The translations under genes and the position numbers were made by a program. Below are positions 31,810 to 41,490 of a stretch of 64,000 nucleotides of DNA, in pieces (within the stretch, counting starts at the first letter, position 1; every line of letters begins with the position of its first letter). This DNA is from Bacteroidales bacterium (lineage in GTDB: Bacteria; Bacteroidota; Bacteroidia; Bacteroidales; P3): contig JAIKVZ010000018.1 in the NCBI GenBank assembly GCA_024685285.1, forward strand, positions 1 through 64,000, written 5' to 3'. Below the pieces are notes generated by a model. That model ran no database searches, had not been told where the DNA came from, and saw only the letters and a program-made list of their open reading frames with translations.

Positions 31810-34404
31810 TCAGAGCATCTCGCGTGCAACTTCCACGGCACGGGCGAGGCCTTCGAGGTTGCGTCCGCCTGCAGTGGCAAAATGGGCCTGGCCTCCGCCT
31901 CCGCCCTGAATCTCCTTGCCTGCCGAGCGTACTATCTGGCCTGCGTTGGCGCCGCCGTCAACACGATTCTGCCCAAGCACGATGAGCAGTGACGGCTTTT
32001 CGCCAAAGTTGCTGCCCAACACCATGGCCATGTCGGGATATTGGTTGCGCAGCTGCACCAAACTGTCGCGAACTATGTTGAGGTCGAAATCGACCACCTC
32101 GGCCACCACCGGATTTACTTGCAGTTTTTCGGCGTAGCTCTTTGCCACCTCTGCTGCGCGCTGGCGCTGGAAAGCCTCGATTTGCGAGCGCAGACCGGCG
32201 TTCTCCTCCTGCAGTTTGGCAACGGCGGCAGCCACATCTTTGGTGCCCTTTAACATCTCGCGCAATGCCTCGAGTTGGTCTTGCATTGCGTTGTTGTATT
32301 CGTCGGCCGCGGTTGATGTCACGGCCTCTATGCGGCGCATACCGGCGGCAATGGCTCCCTCGCTCACAATACGCAGCGAGCCTATACGGCCTGTATTGGG
32401 CACATGCGTGCCGCCGCAAAACTCTATGCTTTCGCCGTATTTCACCACGCGCACACGTTCGCCGTACTTCTCGCCAAACAGGGCCATGGCACCCAACTTC
32501 TGAGCCTCGGCGATTGGCATGGCACGATGTTCCTCGAGCGGCAGGTTGCGACGTATGTCGATGTTGACCAGCCTTTCTACTTCGCGCAACTCATCGTGGC
32601 TCAACTTGGCGAAGTGGCTGAAATCGAAGCGCAGACGCTGGTCGTCCACGCTTGAGCCTTTCTGTTCAACGTGGTTGCCCAACACGGTACGCAACGCCTT
32701 GTGCAGCAGGTGCGTGGCCGAGTGATTGTTCTCTGTGGCGTGGCGGCGTTCAACGTCAACTTGTGCTGTGAATTCAGCATCCAAGTCGGCTGGCAACGCT
32801 GAACAAATATGTATTATAAGGTTATTTTCTTTCTTTGTATCGACTATTGCGGTCTTTACGCCGCCTGCCTCGATGTAGCCTTTGTCGCCTGCCTGGCCGC
32901 CACTCTCGCCATAGAACGGTGTTTGGTCGAACACAAGGTGGTAAAGCACTTTGTCTTTGACCTTGACCTGGCGGTAGCGGGCAATGCGTACATCGGCATT
33001 GGTAACATCGTAGCCGACAAATTGCTGCTCTACCTGTGGCAAAAGCTCCACCCAGTCGCCGCTTTCAACGGCGGCGGCGGCACGGCTGCGCTGCTTCTGT
33101 TCCTGCATTCCACGCTCAAAACCGGCCATATCCACGGTCATGCCTTTTTCGGTGGCCATGAGCTGCGTGAGGTCTACGGGGAAACCGTAGGTGTCGAACA
33201 ACTCAAAGGCAAAGGCACCGTCGACAACGCTGTCGGACTTATGCGACGCACAGTAGTCTTCGAAACGGCGGATGCCTCCGGCAAGGGTTTTGAGGAACGA
33301 CTGCTCCTCCTCGGCGATGATGCGTTCAATAAGTTGCTGCTGGCTGCGAAGCTCGGGATATTGTTCGCCCATCTGCTCCACAAGCATGGGCACTAGGGTG
33401 TGCATAAAGGGCTGGTCGAACCCGAGGAACGTGTAACCGTAGCGCACAGCGCGGCGCAGAATGCGGCGAATTACGTAGCCTGCCTTGGCGTTGGAGGGCA
33501 GCTGGCCGTCGGCAATGCTGAAACTGACGGCACGCAGATGATCGGCGCACACGCGCATTGCCACGTCGGCCTCGGGATTTTCGCCGTAGTTCTTTCCCGA
33601 CTTGCGAGCCAGTGCCTGGATTAGGGGCTGGAAGATGTCGGTGTCGTAGTTAGAACGTTTGCCCTGCATGACCATGCAGAGACGCTCGAAGCCCATGCCG
33701 GTGTCTATATGCTTGGCTTTCAGTGGTTCGAGGGTTCCGTTGGCAAGGCGGTTGAATTGCATGAAGACCAAATTCCAAATCTCAATCACCTGCGGGTTGT
33801 CCTTGTTAACAAGGTCGCGACCCGGTACAACCTCCTTCTCGGCGGCTGGGCGTATGTCAACGTGAATTTCGCTGCATGGGCCACAGGGACCTTGGTCGCC
33901 CATCTCCCAGAAATTGTCCTTTTTCGAGCCGAGCAGAATGCGATCTTCGCTCACGTGGGCCTTCCAAAAATCGAAAGCCTCGCTGTCCATGGGCAACCCC
34001 TCTTTATCGTCGCCGCCAAAAACAGTGACGTATAGGTTGTCGCGATCGATTTTCATCACCTCGGTAAGGAACTCCCATGCGTAGGCAATGGCCTCTTTCT
34101 TAAAATAGTCGCCAAACGACCAGTTGCCTAACATTTCGAACATGGTGTGGTGGTAGGTGTCGTGTCCAACCTCCTCAAGATCGTTGTGTTTGCCACTGAC
34201 ACGCAGGCATTTCTGAGCATCACACGCTCTGTTGTATTGTGCTACGGTGTTGCCCAGAAAGATGTCTTTGAACTGGTTCATGCCGGCGTTGGTAAACATC
34301 AGCGTCGGGTCGTTTTTTACCACCATGGGTGCACTCGGCACGATGTGGTGCTCCTTCGATTCAAAAAAACGCAAAAACTGCGAGCGTATTTCCTTGGATG
34401 TCAT
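31810..34404 (-). CDS. alaS: Alanyl-tRNA synthetase
   Basis: MTSKEIRSQFLRFFESKEHHIVPSAPMVVKNDPTLMFTNAGMNQFKDIFLG; C-terminal GGGGGQAHFATAGG. Confidence 0.96.
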   Translation of the reverse strand: MTSKEIRSQFLRFFESKEHHIVPSAPMVVKNDPTLMFTNAGMNQFKDIFLGNTVAQYNRACDAQKCLRVSGKHNDLEEVGHDTYHHTMFEMLGNWSFGDYFKKEAIAYAWEFLTEVMKIDRDNLYVTVFGGDDKEGLPMDSEAFDFWKAHVSEDRILLGSKKDNFWEMGDQGPCGPCSEIHVDIRPAAEKEVVPGRDLVNKDNPQVIEIWNLVFMQFNRLANGTLEPLKAKHIDTGMGFERLCMVMQGKRSNYDTDIFQPLIQALARKSGKNYGENPEADVAMRVCADHLRAVSFSIADGQLPSNAKAGYVIRRILRRAVRYGYTFLGFDQPFMHTLVPMLVEQMGEQYPELRSQQQLIERIIAEEEQSFLKTLAGGIRRFEDYCASHKSDSVVDGAFAFELFDTYGFPVDLTQLMATEKGMTVDMAGFERGMQEQKQRSRAAAAVESGDWVELLPQVEQQFVGYDVTNADVRIARYRQVKVKDKVLYHLVFDQTPFYGESGGQAGDKGYIEAGGVKTAIVDTKKENNLIIHICSALPADLDAEFTAQVDVERRHATENNHSATHLLHKALRTVLGNHVEQKGSSVDDQRLRFDFSHFAKLSHDELREVERLVNIDIRRNLPLEEHRAMPIAEAQKLGAMALFGEKYGERVRVVKYGESIEFCGGTHVPNTGRIGSLRIVSEGAIAAGMRRIEAVTSTAADEYNNAMQDQLEALREMLKGTKDVAAAVAKLQEENAGLRSQIEAFQRQRAAEVAKSYAEKLQVNPVVAEVVDFDLNIVRDSLVQLRNQYPDMAMVLGSNFGEKPSLLIVLGQNRVDGGANAGQIVRSAGKEIQGGGGGQAHFATAGGRNLEGLARAVEVAREML

Positions 34405-34588
34405 TGGCTATATGTTGAATTTTTGGTTTGCAAAGATACAACTTTTTTTCAATATATATAAAAAAACAGTTTTTTTTCTTAATTTTGCACTGCGAAACGA
34501 ACTATGAAGAAAGTTAAAAAAAAGTGGCTCGCACACATAATAAAAAGACGCTTTTGCCGTTTTAAGTACGAACGATATTGAATATGCC

Positions 34589-36079
34589 ATGAAGAAATTG
34601 TGCATACTGCTAATCACCTCCGCGTTGACCATGAGTGTTTTGGCTCAGGAAAAGCAGATTTCGGCTCTATTTGGCCACGCAACCTTCTGTATTCCCGAGA
34701 GCGACAAGGCGTATGTTGAAACCTATCTATCTTTCGACGCCTGGACCATGAATTTTGTCAAAACCGACGACAACCGTTATCGCGCCACAGCCGAGGTTAC
34801 CATTGTTGCCACCGCCGGCGACTCCGTCTGTTTTTGGAAAAAGTACAACCTCAACAGCCCGACGGTGGATGATACCAACAACCTTGGCTTCAATTTCATA
34901 GATCTTCAGCGCTTCCCAATAGGCAATGGCATCTACAATCTCTCCGTAACAATTAGGGACGTCGCGTCAAGCAATCAGCCAAGTTCGGTGTCGGAGAAGC
35001 TTGTGGTTCGCTACGAAAGCGACAAGCCAGCCATCTCGAGCCTTCAACTGATTTCAAAGGCCACAAAAACCACCGAAGAAAATGCCTTTTCGCGCCGCGG
35101 ATATGATATGGAACCCTACATCAACGACTTCCTGCCGGAAAATATCGAACAGATTGGCTTCTACTACGAGGTATACAATATCGATGTTGAGCTCGGGACG
35201 GAGAAAATGCTCACCTGCTGCTATATAGAGAACTACGAGACCGGCAGCCGCGTTACTGACCTGCTGGCCGTAGCACGCCACAAATGTACCAAGACAGTAC
35301 CTGTTTACGGTTCCATCGACCTGTCGCGCCTACCGTCGGGACACTACAACCTTGTGGTCGAGGTGCGCAACCGCGACGGTGAAAAGCTTATGTACGAGAA
35401 GTTGCCCTTCTTCCGTTCCAACCCCAGCGTGGAACCCGAACCTCTTTCCGATTACGCCACGACATTTGCCGCCCAATACACTGACACCACCACGCTTAAC
35501 ACTTATATCGACGCCCTCTACGCCATCTCTTCGCCACAAGAGATAAAGGATGCAAAGCGTGTAATGGCATCACCGTCGGTCGAGAAAAAGCAGGCCTACC
35601 TGTACAACTTCTGGGCTTCGCGCAACACAGTCGACCCTGCCGGAGAATGGTACAAATACCGCGAACTTGTCGACTATGTAATCAAAGAGTTCAGCTATCC
35701 TCTTACCCCTGGGCCTCACACCGACCGCGGCCGCGTTTATCTTCAATACGGCCCGCCCGATTTTGTGCGCGACGAGAAGAATTTTGTCGGTACAAAGACA
35801 GAAACAGGCAACAATGAATTCAGTACAAACTACGACGGTTCATTGGGCCACATCTACTACCTGCCGTATCAGCTGTGGCGCTACAACCAACTGCCTGGCG
35901 ACCAGCCCAACCGCGTCTTCCTTTTCTGGGACGAATTTCGCAGCGGATACTACAAACTGCTCAACTCCAACGCCAGAGGTGAAGTACGCGACATGAAGTG
36001 GGAACAGGTTCTTAGCAACCGCCAGTTGCAGGAGAATGCAGTAGGCGAGGTCGGAAAACAGTTTGAGAGAGGTTATTAA
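34589..36079 (+). CDS. GWxTD domain-containing protein
   Basis: Signal peptide; C-terminal FWASRNTVDPAGEWYKYRELVDYVIKEFSY...DRGRVYLQYGPPDFV. Confidence 0.78.
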   Translation: MKKLCILLITSALTMSVLAQEKQISALFGHATFCIPESDKAYVETYLSFDAWTMNFVKTDDNRYRATAEVTIVATAGDSVCFWKKYNLNSPTVDDTNNLGFNFIDLQRFPIGNGIYNLSVTIRDVASSNQPSSVSEKLVVRYESDKPAISSLQLISKATKTTEENAFSRRGYDMEPYINDFLPENIEQIGFYYEVYNIDVELGTEKMLTCCYIENYETGSRVTDLLAVARHKCTKTVPVYGSIDLSRLPSGHYNLVVEVRNRDGEKLMYEKLPFFRSNPSVEPEPLSDYATTFAAQYTDTTTLNTYIDALYAISSPQEIKDAKRVMASPSVEKKQAYLYNFWASRNTVDPAGEWYKYRELVDYVIKEFSYPLTPGPHTDRGRVYLQYGPPDFVRDEKNFVGTKTETGNNEFSTNYDGSLGHIYYLPYQLWRYNQLPGDQPNRVFLFWDEFRSGYYKLLNSNARGEVRDMKWEQVLSNRQLQENAVGEVGKQFERGY

Positions 36080-36927
36080 TGTATTTGCTGGCCGACATAA
36101 TATACCTTTTTGTATGCCGCTTAGGTGGCTACCGACGCCGTGTGGTGAGGGATAACCTAAGTTCCTCATTCCCTTCGCGCAGCCGCCAGGAGTTGCGACG
36201 TATCGAGCGCCGATACTACCGCCACCTGGCCGACCTGCTTGTCGAAGGTCTATTCAACCTTTTTGCCACCCCTCCACAAATCAAGAAACGTTACCGTATT
36301 GCCAACCGTCAATTGATAGACCGCTACTACGAGCGCGGCCAAAGCGTGATACTGATGTCGGCCCACTACAACAACTGGGAGTATATGGTGTCGTCGCTCA
36401 ATATGCAGTTGCTACACCATGGCGTGGGCGTAGGCAAGCCGCTTAACGACAGGCTTGTGGCCAACTGGGTGACGCGCCGCCGCACACGCTATGGTACAGA
36501 GGTTGTCGACCAAACCAACGTGCGCCAGTGCTTTGAATACTACCATCGCTACAACGTGCCTTGCGCCTACATGATGTTGAGCGACCAATCGCCATCGAAC
36601 CCCTACAAAAGCTACTGGACACAATTTTTGAACCATGATACGGCTTTCCTTTACGGAGCCGAGCATTTTGCACGCAAATACAACTATCCCGTGCTATACT
36701 ATTCGGTGCGCAAAGTGAGTCGCGGCCGCTACGAGGTAACCTTCAGCGAACTTTGCAACAACCCAGGTGAGGCACCGCAATACAGCATAACGCAAGCCTA
36801 CACCGAGCGACTTGAGCGCCAAATTGAGGAACGCCCCGAATTCTGGCTCTGGAGCCACCGTCGCTGGAAACTGACGCACACTGGACGTATACGCAAAGAC
36901 GGAACCATTCAACACATCGAACCATGA
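36079..36927 (+). CDS. Lysophospholipid (LpxL/HtrB-like) acyltransferase
   Basis: SVILMSAHYNNWEYMVSSLNMQ, LSDQSPSNPYKSYWTQFLNHDTAFLYGAEHFARKYNYPVLYYSV, RPEFWLWSHRRWK. Confidence 0.85.
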   Translation: MYLLADIIYLFVCRLGGYRRRVVRDNLSSSFPSRSRQELRRIERRYYRHLADLLVEGLFNLFATPPQIKKRYRIANRQLIDRYYERGQSVILMSAHYNNWEYMVSSLNMQLLHHGVGVGKPLNDRLVANWVTRRRTRYGTEVVDQTNVRQCFEYYHRYNVPCAYMMLSDQSPSNPYKSYWTQFLNHDTAFLYGAEHFARKYNYPVLYYSVRKVSRGRYEVTFSELCNNPGEAPQYSITQAYTERLERQIEERPEFWLWSHRRWKLTHTGRIRKDGTIQHIEP

Positions 36928-37925
36928 AAAAAACAGCCGTAGTCATACTCAACTGGAACGGCAGACACTTCCTTGAAAAATTTCTGCCATCGGTGGTCGC
37001 AAACACCAACGCCGAAGTGATAGTGGCCGATAACGGCTCCACCGACGGCTCACTCGATTTTCTGGCTACCTCCTACCCCACCCTGCGCACCATAGCGCTC
37101 GATCGCAACTACGGCTTTGCCAGTGGCTACAACAAAGCCATGGCCCAAATCGAGGCCGACTACTACGTACTGCTCAACGACGATGTTGAATGCACCCCCG
37201 GCTGGGTGGAGCCCGTGATAGAAATGATGGAGCGAGACCCCGAGATAGCAATTGCGCAGCCTAAACTGATGATGTACGACCAGCGCGACACCTTTGAGTA
37301 CGCAGGTGCCGCCGGCGGCTTTATAGACAGTTTTGGCTATCCTTTCTGCCGCGGGCGCCTCTTCAACCAGCTGGAACGCGATTGCGGACAGTACGACGAC
37401 CAGCGCGAGGTGTTCTGGGCTACAGGCGCGGCTATGTTTGTGCGTGCCGATGTATGGCACAGACTGGGCGGCCTCGACGACGATTTCTTTGCCCACATGG
37501 AGGAGATAGATTTCTGCTGGCGAGCCAGAAACGCAGGCTACAAAGTAATGTACTGCCCACAGTCGACCCTCTACCACGTCGGCGGCGGCACGCTACCCAA
37601 GAGCTCGCCCTTCAAGACAGAACTCAATTTCCGCAACAACCTATCCATGCTCTACAAAAACCTGCCGCAAAAGCGTCTGCGCCGCACCATGGCGATGCGC
37701 ATGATGCTCGACATCGTGGCTGCATTCAAGTTCCTGGCCGAAGGCAAAGCCGGTGAGTACCGTGCCGTGCTCAAGGCTCACCGCGAATACCGCGCATGGA
37801 AGCCAATGCTCCAGGCCAAACGCGCCGCTCTGCCGCAGAGAGAAGTCAGCTGTATATACCGCGGCCACATCCTCACCGACTACTACCTGCTGCGCCGCCA
37901 ACGCTTCAGCGACCTGAAATTCTGA
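36924..37925 (+). CDS. Glycosyltransferase family 2
   Basis: KTAVVILNWNGRHFLEKFLPSV...VIVADNGSTDGSLDFL...YYVLLNDDVECTPGWVEP. Confidence 0.9.
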   Translation: MKKTAVVILNWNGRHFLEKFLPSVVANTNAEVIVADNGSTDGSLDFLATSYPTLRTIALDRNYGFASGYNKAMAQIEADYYVLLNDDVECTPGWVEPVIEMMERDPEIAIAQPKLMMYDQRDTFEYAGAAGGFIDSFGYPFCRGRLFNQLERDCGQYDDQREVFWATGAAMFVRADVWHRLGGLDDDFFAHMEEIDFCWRARNAGYKVMYCPQSTLYHVGGGTLPKSSPFKTELNFRNNLSMLYKNLPQKRLRRTMAMRMMLDIVAAFKFLAEGKAGEYRAVLKAHREYRAWKPMLQAKRAALPQREVSCIYRGHILTDYYLLRRQRFSDLKF

Positions 37926-37995
37926 GCCTAACAGCCTCAAAACCAATCCAAGAAGGCATTATATTCGGGTTTTGTACGCTACCATGGCGGACATC

Positions 37996-38041
37996 ACCGA
38001 ACCTTACCCGATGTTGACCCGACCTTAACCCGAACCTAACC
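37996..38041 (+). repeat. 11-bp-period element copy 5 (convergent IGR GT2/TagF-like)
   Basis: ACCGAACCTTA CCCGATGTTGA CCCGACCTTAA CCCGAACCTAA CC. Confidence 0.95.
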
Positions 38042-38138
38042 AATATAATCGCCTGAAACTCAATACAATATATATAACATATTTAACTTGTTGAAAATCA
38101 ACATTTTGGCGTTTTTGAAATAATATTATTGATTATTG

Positions 38139-39347
38139 TTATGCCAACTGCCCATTGAGGGTCATTTCGGCTATACGTCCGCTGGGAATTTGCGTAGCTG
38201 TTTCGCCCCACAATTTGTCGATTATGCGTTGCCGCTCGGATGCATCAATAGTGTAGTCGCCATTCTCAATACAGTGATACAATTCGTCAAACGAATAGAC
38301 TTTGCGGCCAACAACGTTTTCGTCGAAAGGATAGAACAAGTCGCGGTCCTTGACATAATCTGCATAGTCATAAAGGTAGAGTATAACATCCTTGCGAGGC
38401 TCCATCAATATGTAATCGTAAAGCACTGATGAATAATCGGTTATTAGTACATCGGTGTACGGCATTACGGGATAGACATCGGTTTTGCCGTCAATGAATG
38501 CGACGTTGGATAGTTTATCGAATTCCGCCTTGTCAACAATGACGTTTGCATGAGGCTTAAGCAGTAGCAAGGCATTTTGTTCGACAAGAAGCGAATTGAG
38601 CTTCGGCATATCGAAACTCTGTGTCAGCACTTCGCGCTGCGAGTCTCGCCACGTAGGCATATAAATAAAGACCTTAGAATAGCCACTTGTAGTTATTTTG
38701 TTCACTAATCGGCGAGTTGACTCGGTCTCGTATTTGGCAATGAACGATTGTCTATCAGCTTCGCTGCAGGTAAGGACGAGGTTGCGCGGATAGCCGAGTT
38801 CGAGACAACGATTCTTGGGTATACGGAAAGCAGGGGCAAACATATCGGTCTGGAACGGCGTAGAGGTAAGAACCCAGTTGGGGCGCTTAAACGATTCAGG
38901 ATGGTAGAACACCTCGAAGAATTCGCGCTGTTGGTATCGGCGGGCAAGGGTTCCCGATGTGATGTTGAATTCGATGCGTTTCAGCCCCACGCCATGCCAC
39001 AGGTTGACACTAACAGCACCGCCCGACAAAGCGAACATAATATCGGAGGTATAGGAATTGTAGAACCAGTATTTTGATGTCAACGCGTGCAAAATACCAG
39101 CCGTGCTGGCTATAAAATGAGCCTTGAGCCCAAGAGCACGTATGTCACGCACTGTACTGCGGCTCTTGCTCAACCATATACAGTCGACTTCTGGATAATG
39201 TTCGGAACAATATATAAAAAGATACTTTGCATTGTCGTTGAATGCACCGCGGAAACTGCCGAATGCCCATTTTTTCTTGTTTCTCGGGAAAAGGAACGAT
39301 AGCGGGTAGACCGCGTATGCAGCGAGATATGCAACGAACTTAAACAT
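38139..39347 (-). CDS. CDP-glycerol/ribitol polyol-phosphotransferase family (TagB/TagF-like)
   Basis: KWAFGSFRGAFNDNAKYLFIY..., VNLWHGVGLKRIEFN, YMPTWRDS, DVLITDYSSVLYDYILMEPRKDVILYLYD. Confidence 0.85.
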   Translation of the reverse strand: MFKFVAYLAAYAVYPLSFLFPRNKKKWAFGSFRGAFNDNAKYLFIYCSEHYPEVDCIWLSKSRSTVRDIRALGLKAHFIASTAGILHALTSKYWFYNSYTSDIMFALSGGAVSVNLWHGVGLKRIEFNITSGTLARRYQQREFFEVFYHPESFKRPNWVLTSTPFQTDMFAPAFRIPKNRCLELGYPRNLVLTCSEADRQSFIAKYETESTRRLVNKITTSGYSKVFIYMPTWRDSQREVLTQSFDMPKLNSLLVEQNALLLLKPHANVIVDKAEFDKLSNVAFIDGKTDVYPVMPYTDVLITDYSSVLYDYILMEPRKDVILYLYDYADYVKDRDLFYPFDENVVGRKVYSFDELYHCIENGDYTIDASERQRIIDKLWGETATQIPSGRIAEMTLNGQLA

Positions 39348-39351
39348 AATG

Positions 39352-40065
39352 TCAACGTTTCATCTGCTTGCGAATGACAATATTCTGACCGTCCAAACAT
39401 TGCTCGTCTGGGTTCACGAGGTTACAGATTACCTCGGCGACATCTTCGGGCTGCATGATGGTTGTCGGGTCCTCGTCGGGTGCCAGACGTTTGCGCAGCT
39501 TGGTGGCGCAGCGGCCTGGAGATACGCAGTAGACCATGATGCCGTATTCGGACAGTTCGGCTGTCAATGTTTCCGACATTGAGATCAAAGCGGCTTTAGA
39601 CGAGGCATAGCTCAACCAGCCTGGGCGCGGCGTCATGCCAGCCGTAGAAGCTACATTGAGGATTTTGCCGCCATTTTGGCGCATGTACTTTACGCATTCA
39701 CGCATGAACATAAACGGTGCAAAGACGTTGACCTTATAGGTTAGTTCAAAACTCTCAAGAGTCGTCGTTAGCAACGACTTCGGATCGGTGTAGCCTGCGA
39801 TGTTGAGCAACGCGGTGATTTCGCCAAAATCAGAGTTTATTTTCTCGACTATAGCGGGTATTCCTTCAGGGTTGACAAGGTCAATATGGTAGAGTTTTGT
39901 CGCTCCTTCTGGCAGGTATTGCTGCATTTCGTTCTGAGTCTTGCGCATATCATCGTCATTGCGGCCAATCAATGCGTAATGGCTGAACAAACCGCGCTGA
40001 GCAAGCAATATCGCGGTAGCCTTGCCTATTCCGGAGCCAATGCCGGTAATGATACAGGTTGCCAT
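39352..40065 (-). CDS. Short-chain dehydrogenase/reductase
   Basis: Rossmann motif ITGIGSGIGKATAILLAQRG, LNIAGYTD, active-site YASSKAA. Confidence 0.85.
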   Translation of the reverse strand: MATCIITGIGSGIGKATAILLAQRGLFSHYALIGRNDDDMRKTQNEMQQYLPEGATKLYHIDLVNPEGIPAIVEKINSDFGEITALLNIAGYTDPKSLLTTTLESFELTYKVNVFAPFMFMRECVKYMRQNGGKILNVASTAGMTPRPGWLSYASSKAALISMSETLTAELSEYGIMVYCVSPGRCATKLRKRLAPDEDPTTIMQPEDVAEVICNLVNPDEQCLDGQNIVIRKQMKR

Positions 40066-40067
40066 AG

Positions 40068-40751
40068 TTACTTCCTCCTTCTAAAAACGTCGTCGTAAAT
40101 CTGCTCACCGGCAAGCATATCGATACGGGTGGTGAGTTTTATGTCATAGTCCATGCCCTTGCATACCTTGATGGGGACCTCGGGATGATAAAGGTAAATC
40201 ATGCCGGCATCCTCGGTAAAAGAGCGTTTCTCTGCATAGGCGCGGTCGTGAACCTCACGCAACAATTTTGTCTCAAACTTCTGGGGGAGCTGCACATTGA
40301 TAAGTTCTGACCGTTCAAGAAGGCCCTCAACATATTCATGACCTCTCAATACCGAGAAAGGAATATCGAGACCGAATGTGGCGTTGCGCTCTTTTACGGC
40401 AATTAAACGTTCAAAGTCTTCAATCTTGACAAATGGGCGAGCAGCCTCATGAACTATTACATCGTCGGTTTTGACCAATGCCAGGCCTGAACGCACAGAG
40501 TCCTGACGGGTGACGCCTGCCGGAGCGAATCTCACGGGCTTTTTAACACCGTATTGATTGAGCATCAACTCAATTGACTGCTCATATTCCTTGGCGCACA
40601 CTATTACGACCTCGCTTATACTGTCAATGCTATCGACTCTTTCGAGGATATGCATTATAACTGGTTTGCCGGCCAATAACAAATATTGTTTGGGGACAAC
40701 ATTCTGCATTCGGCTGCCGGTACCGCCCGACAAAAATAACAATGTATACAT
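40068..40751 (-). CDS. IspD/TarI-family cytidylyltransferase
   Basis: LFLSGGTGSRMQNVVPKQYLLLAGKPVIMHIL...VIVHEAARPFVKIED; neighbours favour a TarI-like role. Confidence 0.85.
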   Translation of the reverse strand: MYTLLFLSGGTGSRMQNVVPKQYLLLAGKPVIMHILERVDSIDSISEVVIVCAKEYEQSIELMLNQYGVKKPVRFAPAGVTRQDSVRSGLALVKTDDVIVHEAARPFVKIEDFERLIAVKERNATFGLDIPFSVLRGHEYVEGLLERSELINVQLPQKFETKLLREVHDRAYAEKRSFTEDAGMIYLYHPEVPIKVCKGMDYDIKLTTRIDMLAGEQIYDDVFRRRK

Positions 40752-40759
40752 AAAACGGA

Positions 40760-41263
40760 CTATTTTTTCATTTTATTCGATAAAATACAGAATACGGCGC
40801 AACTCAAAAATATCGAGATTGCTTGCCAACCCCATGGGGTTCCAACCAGTACCGCTGGGGATAAAATTGCAGCTTTAATGGCATAGTAGACGACCTTGCC
40901 GCCAATTATTGACACAACTGCAGTCGGAGCTGCGCTCCATCTGCTGCCTAAAAGGGTGAGTAATAAAACCACTGTGGAGAACTCGGCAACCATGCAAACA
41001 GCCTTGAGCGGGGTCGGCATTCCGGTTATCAAACACGCTAACAGCGGCATAGCAATCGCCAAAGCATATCCAAAACGACGGTCGCGTATCAGCGCAACGC
41101 CGGTAACAAGCAGCAACAACATTGGGTTCAACGCGCTTAATGGCAAAGCTATAAGGTGGCTCAAAGCCGGTATCAGGCAGGCCGTACCGGTAAGCAACGC
41201 GACCATTGCGCCGTCACGAAGCGCAGAGTCCCGGTTTACCGCAGATATGTTATTCATAGTCAT
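40760..41263 (-). CDS. Integral membrane protein (possibly ECF S-component-like)
   Basis: 167 aa with about five TM segments and a GxxTPLKAVCMVAEF-like region; family assignment uncertain. Confidence 0.45.
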   Translation of the reverse strand: MTMNNISAVNRDSALRDGAMVALLTGTACLIPALSHLIALPLSALNPMLLLLVTGVALIRDRRFGYALAIAMPLLACLITGMPTPLKAVCMVAEFSTVVLLLTLLGSRWSAAPTAVVSIIGGKVVYYAIKAAILSPAVLVGTPWGWQAISIFLSCAVFCILSNKMKK

Positions 41264-41376
41264 TATAATGTTTAATATTATACTAATAAATCATTTTGCA
41301 AATTTACACATTTTTTCAGAAACGGCAAAAAAAACTTTAAAAAAACCTAAATACGCTCATTAACAGGCAAGATTTT

Positions 41377-41406
41377 TTTGCCATTGACTTTTTTTTCGTA
41401 TCTTTG
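41377..41406 (+). promoter_or_regulatory. Bacteroidota-type promoter
   Basis: TTTG (41377-41380) N18 TATCTTTG (41399-41406). Confidence 0.65.
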
Positions 41407-41490
41407 CAACTCAATTCAAAAAATTGAGCAAAATGTAAAACAACCTGTATCAACGTGATACAGAAGTAATTCTAACAAAAAACCATAATA

